From IMG/VR virus record IMGVR_UViG_3300011116_000688, positions 1 through 28,340 of that record: a stretch of DNA of 28,340 nt; one strand, 5' to 3'. The position numbers were made by a program, and so were the translations under genes. This document shows, in pieces, positions 23,406-28,340 of this stretch. This stretch comes from a virus. Position 1 is the stretch's first letter; every line of letters starts with the position of its first letter. Below the pieces are notes generated by a model. It was not told the origin of the DNA. It saw only the letters and a list, made by a program, of their open reading frames with translations, and ran no database searches.

Positions 23406-25081
23406 GTTCCATGTACAGCCCAACAAGTCTATTTGGAAACGCTGCATACGATGTTCCCACAGCATCGGCTTGGTGCTTATGGGAGGAAAACGGAACTACT
23501 CCTGTAACAATTGATAGTGCTGGAGTTTCTGGTGATGTTTTGTACCTGTCTAGAGGTGTTCGTAGAATACGATTCCAAAACCAAAACAGGTTTTCAAGTG
23601 GTGGATATGTTGGATTTGGTCTGTATGAAAACGGAAACAAAGCAGTAGCAACTCCAACAAACAATCATGCAGTTCTTCAAATGCACGGAACTACTGCAAA
23701 CAGCGGTGTGACAAATGGAGGTTCATCTGCTGCCTGTGATGTTTGCGTGATTGGTTTTGATGGTATTGGTTCTTCAACCACATATAGGAATAGCCTAGCA
23801 GATACAAATAGCAGTTTCAGAGTGCGTGGAAACGCTGTATTCTTTTCTTTCAGAGCCGATAGCGACACACGAAAACCGTATATTGCAAATTGCGTTAGGT
23901 ACAGCGAAAGTTTTGACCAATGGACTAATGTTGGTTCAACTGAAACTCTAGTCACCACAGGAGACACACTAGCACCTGTATCCCTGTCTTCGGCTACTAA
24001 AATATGGAAACTGATTCCAACCAGCGGAACTGTATACACAGGATCGCAATTGTGGATAAACATAGACAGTAACACTACCACTGCTTCTTCTACTCCCACT
24101 TCTCTGAATGGAGAGATGTCTGTTACAGGCAGAACATATACTTTCAGTGCATATTTCAAGAAAGCAGAATACAGTTACGGGCAGATTCAAGTAGTTTGTC
24201 TAGGTCTAGGCACTAATCAAATAAACACTGCTTTCAGAGTTGACACTGGTGCTTTTGTTGGTGCTGTAAGTTCTACTGGTTCATGGAGCGATGTGACAAG
24301 AACCATAACCGATGCAGGAAACGGATGGTATCGTGTATCGGTATCAGGAAAGTGGACAGGGGCAAACAACGCTATTATCCGAGTATATTTGAATGGTGGA
24401 GACACATCTGGTGGCAACGGAACCAGTGGAATTTTGGTGACAGGTGCACAATTTGAAAACGGTTCAAGTGCTACTCCGTACATAAAAACAGAAGCGTCTG
24501 TTCCTGTTTACGGAGATCAAGAACTTCTCATCAACAGAAATCCAGGTTCCACAGGATACGCAGGAACCACAGGTGCGACATTTAGTTCTCATATAGCACC
24601 ATTCTCTGTTGACCCCAAACTACGAGCAACTGCTTGGGGAACCATTGTTATTCCGGGTGTTAGTGGAGACTCGTCTTCAAGCGTATACACCTATCTTGAA
24701 GATCGCAGCAGCAGAGTGATTGGTGTTTCTGCTGGCAAAGGAGTGTTTACTGTCCTGCTTGATCCACCTATGGGCACTACCAGTTATTGTGTGGTTGCGT
24801 GTGCAGAACAGGAACAGTATTACGGAAGCGAAACCACAGCAGCAGCGGGTTCTTTGGGTTCTATTCCTCCAAAGGAAGAGTTCCCAATACTGATGATACA
24901 GAACAACGATGTGAATGTTCCTGATGACTCACGAACCAAAACCAGTTTTACCATAAAGAGTTTGAGACAAACCACAAACTACGGCTCATTCCTTGAGAGC
25001 AACGGCAAATACATGACTACTGCGGGGTTGAACACACGAATACACTTCCTAGTGTTTGGAGGCTTGACTGCCTATGCGTAA
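23402..25081 (+). CDS. Tail-fibre/spike-like protein with carbohydrate-binding-type domain
   Basis: 559 aa. The N-terminal part (about 1-155) is beta-rich with Gly, Ser and Asn. From about 160 to 365 lies a domain typical of phage fibres and spikes: YSESFDQWTNVGST, then TYTFSAYFKKAEYSYGQIQV, AGNGWYRVSVSGKWTGANNA and a final GAQFENGSSATPYIKTE. This layout is a jelly-roll carbohydrate-binding module that probably touches host surface sugars. The last 190 residues are Ser/Thr/Gly-rich. It overlaps the upstream gene by 4 nt and the downstream gene by 8 nt. Binding specificity cannot be told. Confidence 0.75.
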   Translation: MSSMYSPTSLFGNAAYDVPTASAWCLWEENGTTPVTIDSAGVSGDVLYLSRGVRRIRFQNQNRFSSGGYVGFGLYENGNKAVATPTNNHAVLQMHGTTANSGVTNGGSSAACDVCVIGFDGIGSSTTYRNSLADTNSSFRVRGNAVFFSFRADSDTRKPYIANCVRYSESFDQWTNVGSTETLVTTGDTLAPVSLSSATKIWKLIPTSGTVYTGSQLWINIDSNTTTASSTPTSLNGEMSVTGRTYTFSAYFKKAEYSYGQIQVVCLGLGTNQINTAFRVDTGAFVGAVSSTGSWSDVTRTITDAGNGWYRVSVSGKWTGANNAIIRVYLNGGDTSGGNGTSGILVTGAQFENGSSATPYIKTEASVPVYGDQELLINRNPGSTGYAGTTGATFSSHIAPFSVDPKLRATAWGTIVIPGVSGDSSSSVYTYLEDRSSRVIGVSAGKGVFTVLLDPPMGTTSYCVVACAEQEQYYGSETTAAAGSLGSIPPKEEFPILMIQNNDVNVPDDSRTKTSFTIKSLRQTTNYGSFLESNGKYMTTAGLNTRIHFLVFGGLTAYA

Positions 25082-25298
25082 ACTAAAACGATTCGCGTCT
25101 TTCATGGAACAGGAAGGTGGAGGCACAGGACTGCCAACTGGAGCACCCACAAACACCGTTGGCGGTGGAAAAATTGCAGGTTTGGGCAGCGATTTCCCTC
25201 CTGTGCCTGCCAAAAGACGGTTCAATATTTTAAAGAGGAAGACTGCCAAACTCATAAATAATAAGGTGATTGAAAACACTGATTCAGAAAGGAAGTGA
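25074..25298 (+). CDS. Small phage protein with APTNTVGGGKIAG motif
   Basis: 74 aa, with GGAGG at 25058-25062 in the end of the fibre gene. The start MRKLKRFASFMEQEG resembles the capsid leader (FxxF, F-M-E). It continues with TGAPTNTVGGGKIAGLGSDF and a basic tail RRFNILKRKTAKLINN. Short proteins with an N-terminal leader, PTNxxG and Pro-rich middle, and Lys-rich end recur in T4-like phages; their function is unknown to me. The gene's end contains an ATAAATA box for the following membrane-protein gene. Confidence 0.65.
   Translation: MRKLKRFASFMEQEGGGTGLPTGAPTNTVGGGKIAGLGSDFPPVPAKRRFNILKRKTAKLINNKVIENTDSERK
25254..25260 (+). promoter_or_regulatory. Late-promoter-like box ATAAATA
   Basis: Located inside the end of the 25074 gene, 43 nt before the ATG at 25304. 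It could give the putative lysis genes their own late transcript. Confidence 0.5.
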
Positions 25299-25303
25299 CT
25301 TAT

Positions 25304-25741
25304 ATGTTTAGTCCAGAACTCATATCATTGATTGGCGGCTCTGCAACAGGCTTCCTGTTCCGCTTCATGGCAGAGAAGCGTCAAGATCAAAAAGAAATGT
25401 TTGAACGCCTGATGGCTGCTAACAAGCAGACAACAGAGAATCAAGACAAGGCTGCGGAGCGTGTTCCACTGGATGTGGGCAAGGGTATCCGTCAACTCAT
25501 CGTGCTTGCAGTTCTGTTTGCCACCCTGCTTGCACCGTTCATTCTTCCGTTCTTTGGTCTACCCACTTTTGTAGAGGTTGACGCACAGACTCCTGAAGGC
25601 TTCTTCGGGCTGTTCCCTGCCACAACCAAGAAGTATTTCGTTGAAGTAAACGGCTTCCTGTTTGCTTCCGAAACTCGTCAAATTCTAGTGAGCATTGTCG
25701 GCTTCTACTTCGGTAGTGCTGCCGCTGCCAACAAGTCATAA
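25304..25741 (+). CDS. Three-helix membrane protein, candidate holin
   Basis: 145 aa from ATG 25304, with AGGAAG (25290-25295) 8 nt upstream; a GTG overlapping the previous stop is the alternative. Hydrophobic segments lie at about 5-21 (ELISLIGGSATGFLFRF), 64-88 (LIVLAVLFATLLAPFILPFF) and 123-140 (ILVSIVGFYFGSAAAA). An amphipathic charged helix (EKRQDQKEMFERLM) follows the first. Size and three-segment layout fit phage holins of the 3-TM type. It lies 9 nt before a lipoprotein gene that could be the spanin. No endolysin is next to it, so the lysis role is inferred. Confidence 0.65.
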   Translation: MFSPELISLIGGSATGFLFRFMAEKRQDQKEMFERLMAANKQTTENQDKAAERVPLDVGKGIRQLIVLAVLFATLLAPFILPFFGLPTFVEVDAQTPEGFFGLFPATTKKYFVEVNGFLFASETRQILVSIVGFYFGSAAAANKS

Positions 25742-25750
25742 GGAGTGCCC

Positions 25751-26059
25751 ATGAACAAGATTAAACTAATGCTTGCGTCTCTTTTGCTTGCGGGTTGCAG
25801 CACAGGCCCCGAAGTGATTCCTGACAACACTACTGATAGTGTGATTATGATGAAACTCAAGCACGAGATTCTTAACGGCGATCAGATCAGTCAGAACTGG
25901 GGATGGATTCTGTGGTATCTGCCTGTTCTGTTCCTAGTCCTTGCATGGGCTTGGAAAGAATTCATCAACAAGCCTCTACACCTTGACGACAAGGAAGACG
26001 CTGAGGCAGACAAATCAGAGACTACGGATATTACTCCGAAGCCTCCTGCTGCCCCTTGA
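25751..26059 (+). CDS. Lipoprotein with transmembrane helix, spanin-like
   Basis: 102 aa from ATG 25751; AGGAG at 25741-25745 lies 5 nt upstream. The signal peptide MNKIKLMLASLLLAGC has a clear lipobox (L-A-G-C) with the lipidated Cys at residue 16. Residues about 50-68 (WGWILWYLPVLFLVLAWAW) are a transmembrane helix, followed by an acidic tail. An outer-membrane lipoprotein anchored also in the inner membrane is the plan of unimolecular spanins such as T1 gp11. Here, however, the segment between anchors is only about 33 residues, short for crossing the periplasm. Its 3' end overlaps the convergent RuvC-like gene by 29 nt. Confidence 0.7.
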   Translation: MNKIKLMLASLLLAGCSTGPEVIPDNTTDSVIMMKLKHEILNGDQISQNWGWILWYLPVLFLVLAWAWKEFINKPLHLDDKEDAEADKSETTDITPKPPAAP

Positions 26060-26609
26060 TCGTTTCGTACATCTTTTTGCAGATATAGTACGAGTCTACA
26101 ATATCTGAAACAGGGCTACCTACTTCCTTGCGGTTGGGGGCTAGCACTGCTTTCAGGTGCATTCCTGTTTCCCACACAAACGCATCGTACATTTGAGTCT
26201 TATCAGCGTTGCCTTTGCCTGCCGCAAATTTCTTAACTTCGGTGGGTGGAATGATTGTGACAGGGATGCCTAGATGATACATTTTGTATTTCAGAATTCC
26301 AGTATTCTCTGCAATGTTAAATACTCGCCCACTTGCAGAATACGCATATCCCTCAAGTGCCACATGGGAACAGCCCATCACAATATCAATAGCCCAATCA
26401 GCAATACTTTCGTATCGCTCTTGGTCAGAATTCCAATCCGAAAGCCGCTCGCCGTAAATATTCATGGTGCGAATTTCTGATTGTTTTTTATTTTCAGTTA
26501 AGAAATAGAACGAGCAGCATTCGTGACTCCACGGCAGCGAATCGTCTGGATTGTTGTACAAACAGACGGCTGGACCACAAAGCGAATAATCAATTCCTGC
26601 TATCACCAT
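26031..26609 (-). CDS. RuvC-like Holliday-junction resolvase
   Basis: 192 aa. The RNase H-like fold residues are visible in order: GIDYSL with Asp 7, VALEGYAY with Glu 86, the IPPTEVKKFAAGKGNADKTQ segment (about 120-139) and SDIVDSYYI with Asp 169 and Asp 172. These match the four acidic catalytic positions of RuvC-type resolvases. Phage versions cut branched DNA in replication and before packaging; T4 uses an unrelated enzyme, endonuclease VII, for this. The start has no Shine-Dalgarno; a minus-strand CTAAATA ends 5 nt before the ATG. Its 3' end overlaps the spanin-like gene. Confidence 0.85.
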   Translation of the reverse strand: MVIAGIDYSLCGPAVCLYNNPDDSLPWSHECCSFYFLTENKKQSEIRTMNIYGERLSDWNSDQERYESIADWAIDIVMGCSHVALEGYAYSASGRVFNIAENTGILKYKMYHLGIPVTIIPPTEVKKFAAGKGNADKTQMYDAFVWETGMHLKAVLAPNRKEVGSPVSDIVDSYYICKKMYETIKGQQEASE

Positions 26610-26613
26610 ACAG

Positions 26614-26638
26614 GTATTTAGGGAACTTGCCTAAATAC
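26614..26638. promoter_or_regulatory. Palindromic divergent late-promoter pair
   Basis: GTATTTAGG (26614-26622) and CCTAAATAC (26630-26638) form a perfect 9-bp inverted repeat around a 7-bp spacer. Each arm contains CTAAATA, one per strand. The minus copy ends 5 nt before the resolvase ATG. The plus copy precedes the 26658 gene and its AAAGGAGG. Confidence 0.6.
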
Positions 26639-26657
26639 AGGAAAGGAGGATTCTATT

Positions 26658-26894
26658 ATGTTTCCAGGAATGATACCAACTGAACCAGCCAAGCAGGCTG
26701 AAAACTACAATGAAACCGTGCTGATCCCTCTGTTGGAGAAGCGAGTCCACAATCTGACTAGCAATCTGATTCTAGCCGAAGCCAAACTAGAGATTGCTCT
26801 CAAGGAAAAGGCAGAACTGCAAAAGCAGTTGGACGCAGCACAAGCGGCTGCAAAGCCTGTTGAGGTTGCTCCCGTCACCGAAGACGGGGCTTAA
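26658..26894 (+). CDS. Small coiled-coil protein
   Basis: 78 aa; AAAGGAGG ends 8 nt before the ATG. MFPGMIPTEPAKQAENYNET leads into a long heptad-like helix (about 22-65: LLEKRVHNLTSNLILAEAKL, then EKAELQKQLDAAQAA) and a short acidic tail. Its stop overlaps the stop of the minus-strand 26-aa frame. It probably oligomerises; function unknown. Confidence 0.65.
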   Translation: MFPGMIPTEPAKQAENYNETVLIPLLEKRVHNLTSNLILAEAKLEIALKEKAELQKQLDAAQAAAKPVEVAPVTEDGA

Positions 26895-26971
26895 AATCCC
26901 ATCAGGCGGGCTAGCAGTAGCCCCACACAAAAACTGATACCACACACTAGGGCTTTCTGAATCCTGTTCAT
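26891..26971 (-). CDS. 26-aa putative membrane peptide coupled to the serine protease
   Basis: Too short for usual gene calling. It begins MNRIQKALVCGISFCVGLLL and ends ARLMGF, one hydrophobic helix with a basic N terminus. Its ATG (26971-26969) overlaps the protease stop as ATGA, and GGAG lies 8 nt upstream inside the protease frame, so translational coupling is likely. Its stop meets the stop of the plus-strand 26658 gene. It may be a small membrane partner of the protease; function unknown. Confidence 0.5.
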   Translation of the reverse strand: MNRIQKALVCGISFCVGLLLARLMGF

Positions 26972-27744
26972 GGGGCTGTCTCCAATTGAACACCCGAAAG
27001 GTCTAGTGCTGTGTATTTGATCCAATCGGCTACCAAATCCAAACGGGTTGCTGAATTTTCAAACACTCTTCCATCGCAAATGGCTAGAGACGATACCACA
27101 CCAACAAGCACTCCTTTGGCATCAATGACTGCACCGCCTGAATCACCAAAAAATACTGTTGTTTCGTGCCTGTACATTTTGAAGCATGTGGGGTCTTCAA
27201 TCAGCGTTCCGTAATACGCAAACTCTCCCCATTTGCTGCGGCGTTTAAAATCGCCACCAAATCCTATCACGGTTAGCGGCTCGCCTCGTGAATACACATT
27301 GGTGTCGGGATTGAGCAAAGGGATAGGTGTGAACGGACAAGATGTTTCTAATATTGCAACGGCTACATCCATAAAAATGGTTTCACCCACCTTGAATTTG
27401 GGGTGCAACCTGTAGTCTGCAATTCTGTAATACTCGCATCCTGCCTTGAAGTGGGTCACATCCCCATCGTCTAGACAATGCCCTGCGGTAACAATAACAC
27501 GAGGTGCAATTAGAACGGCACTACCAATCTCACAGCCGTCTCGTGTAACCAATTCACCCACCGCAAGTTCTTCTGTATGCTCGTCCAGCAGGGAAAATCC
27601 ATCCATGAACCACGGGAGGGTTGTGACAGACTCCCCTGCTGGAGAATCCTGTGGTGTGTCGTATACCGACACCGATGCCTCGTCACATGCCCCGAAGAGT
27701 AGTGAGAGGGCGAGCAGAAGAGATGGAACATAGCCTCTCTGCAT
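26968..27744 (-). CDS. Trypsin-like serine protease, putative lipoprotein
   Basis: 258 aa. A signal peptide (MQRGYVPSLLLALSLLFGAC) ends in a lipobox-like FGAC with Cys 20, so the protein should be exported and lipid-anchored. The chymotrypsin-fold triad is complete: VTAGHC (His 89), MDVAVAIL (Asp 126) and FFGDSGGA (Ser 202). TVIGFGGD and VLVGVVSS (about 159-165 and 210-217) fit the family's strand motifs. Several Cys could form disulfides. Secreted trypsin-like proteases are rare in phages, so this looks like a host-derived moron. The start has no Shine-Dalgarno; CTAGATA ends 5 nt upstream. Likely roles are lysis, surface alteration or predation-type functions of the host; none is shown. Confidence 0.85.
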   Translation of the reverse strand: MQRGYVPSLLLALSLLFGACDEASVSVYDTPQDSPAGESVTTLPWFMDGFSLLDEHTEELAVGELVTRDGCEIGSAVLIAPRVIVTAGHCLDDGDVTHFKAGCEYYRIADYRLHPKFKVGETIFMDVAVAILETSCPFTPIPLLNPDTNVYSRGEPLTVIGFGGDFKRRSKWGEFAYYGTLIEDPTCFKMYRHETTVFFGDSGGAVIDAKGVLVGVVSSLAICDGRVFENSATRLDLVADWIKYTALDLSGVQLETAP

Positions 27745-27749
27745 ACAAA

Positions 27750-27756
27750 TATCTAG
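27750..27756 (-). promoter_or_regulatory. Variant late-promoter-like box CTAGATA, 5 nt before the protease ATG
   Basis: On the minus strand CTAGATA-TTTGT-ATG has the same spacing as the CTAAATA boxes at 4960, 16625 and 26615-26621. One base differs from the consensus, so this is weaker on its own. Confidence 0.35.
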
Positions 27757-27796
27757 CCCATCCCACCAAACAAAAATGTCTAGATTTCTAAAAGAA

Positions 27797-27818
27797 ACAA
27801 CCCCCTTTCGGGGGTTGT
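27797..27818 (-). terminator. Intrinsic terminator (minus strand)
   Basis: Minus-strand ACAACCCCC-GAAA-GGGGGTTGT is a 9-bp stem with a GAAA tetraloop, followed by TTTCTTTT. It ends transcription of the ribonucleotide reductase gene before the protease. A second small hairpin, GGAGAT-GCT-ATCTCC (27825-27839), lies between it and that gene. Confidence 0.85.
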
Positions 27819-27866
27819 CGGGCGGGAGATGCTATCTCCTGCGGGGCACAAGCCTGCGAAGTTTAT

Positions 27867-28340
27867 TTATCTCATAGTTGGAATGCTGTTGGTATTTTCT
27901 CCAATATCAACCAGTTCACAGGCTCCTGCGGAACATGCTAGACTCTGTGTTCCTGAAGTATTGTCAGTCTTTTCGTAATTTATCAGTTCAGACCAATCAA
28001 CATCCTTTGGCATCTTTGAAAGATGTGCTTCGTATTGTTCTTTGGTGCAGTCTTGATATGGTGCTTGCTTATAGGTTCCCAAATCCATCGGAAGGAAACT
28101 GATACCGCTGATTTCATCAAAGTGCTTGTACACCCACGCACCAACCTCCATCCACTCGTGCTCACGCACAGTCACGGTGATGCTGGGCTTGTGTTCGCAC
28201 CAGTGACGCTGATAGGTGAGCCACAACTCTAGATGCTCAATAGCAGTCATGTCGTTGCGGGTCACAGAACCCACAGCCTTCATGGGGAACGAGAACACCA
28301 TTGTGTGGTCAGGACGCATGTTGCACGGCTCGTGTGGGAA
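27867..28340 (-). CDS. Class II (adenosylcobalamin-dependent) ribonucleotide reductase, C-terminal part
   Basis: Partial: the frame is open to the window edge, continuing upstream of the first visible Met, and 157 residues are seen. MVFSFPMKAVGSVTR, SITVTVREHEWMEVG and ISFLPMDLGTYKQAPY are the C-terminal beta-barrel signatures of monomeric class II ribonucleoside-triphosphate reductase. The end holds CSAGAC, a C-x4-C pair placed like the thioredoxin-reducible cysteines of the Lactobacillus enzyme. The active-site cysteines and B12-contacting residues lie outside the window. The enzyme makes dNTPs for phage DNA synthesis without oxygen dependence but needs B12 from the host. A terminator follows downstream. 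Confidence 0.85.
   Translation of the reverse strand, partial: FPHEPCNMRPDHTMVFSFPMKAVGSVTRNDMTAIEHLELWLTYQRHWCEHKPSITVTVREHEWMEVGAWVYKHFDEISGISFLPMDLGTYKQAPYQDCTKEQYEAHLSKMPKDVDWSELINYEKTDNTSGTQSLACSAGACELVDIGENTNSIPTMR

Noticed and set aside
27820-27866. tRNA-like hairpins between terminator and reductase gene
   Set aside because: Only one small hairpin is clear; there is no acceptor stem, no T-loop and no anticodon arm in order.

Overview
The window reads as part of a tailed-phage genome related to T4-like myoviruses of aquatic environments; no bacterial chromosomal genes are evident. Four lines of evidence support this. First, the genes are very tightly packed, often with 1-8 nt stop/start overlaps. 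Second, short CTAAATA / ATAAATA boxes resembling the T4 late-promoter -10 element (TATAAATA) recur in the gaps. Third, many proteins start with a peptide like the capsid-targeting sequence of T4 internal head proteins (aromatic-x-x-aromatic-[IL]-x-E). Fourth, the recognisable families fit: a CobT/VWA-like protein, an FmdB-type zinc ribbon, a KxDG nucleotidyltransferase of the kind called DUF6267, a MGME1-like exonuclease, a RuvC-like resolvase and a class II ribonucleotide reductase. Lipoprotein signals suggest a Gram-negative host, but the host cannot be named from this sequence.

Layout. 1-75: nested inverted repeats. 76-2373 (minus): CobT-like HExxH + VWA protein. 2538-3282 (plus): small HExxH protein and FmdB-like zinc ribbon. 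3423-4092: one gene split by a 247-bp tandem duplication. 4089-7991: basic, highly charged proteins, several with capsid-targeting-like N termini. 8021-8041: intrinsic terminator, followed by an A-rich gene without such an N terminus (8074-8919). 8934-11133: three overlapping or closely packed genes with FxxY[IL]xE-like N termini, two of them GNAT-like. 11225-15959: Gly/Ala-rich probable structural protein, coiled-coil protein, large ParB-like modular protein, Arg/Lys-tailed protein, an unknown and a 55-aa protein. 15963-19189: exonuclease, KxDG nucleotidyltransferase and HxGH-type nucleotidyltransferase. 19242-22454: two large modular proteins joined by repeated acidic QIDE linkers, then a 60-aa protein. 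22471-25298: T4-like small protein and fibre-like structural proteins. 25304-26059: three-helix membrane protein and a lipoprotein with a transmembrane helix, a candidate holin/spanin pair. 26031-26609 (minus): RuvC-like resolvase, with a palindromic late-promoter pair separating it from a plus-strand coiled-coil gene (26658-26894). 26891-27744 (minus): lipoprotein trypsin-like protease coupled to a 26-aa membrane peptide. 27867-28340 (minus): C-terminal part of a class II ribonucleotide reductase, running off the window.

How it may work together (inference): much of the plus-strand block looks like a late-expressed cargo locus. Its proteins carry T4-style N-terminal tags and internal [IL]-x-E sites that a prohead protease could cut, so the products, including candidate enzymes, may be packaged in the head and delivered with the DNA. 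No prohead protease, capsid, portal or terminase gene is in this window, so this must be tested in the rest of the genome. No tRNA, CRISPR array or insertion sequence was seen, and no gap between genes exceeds 300 bases.
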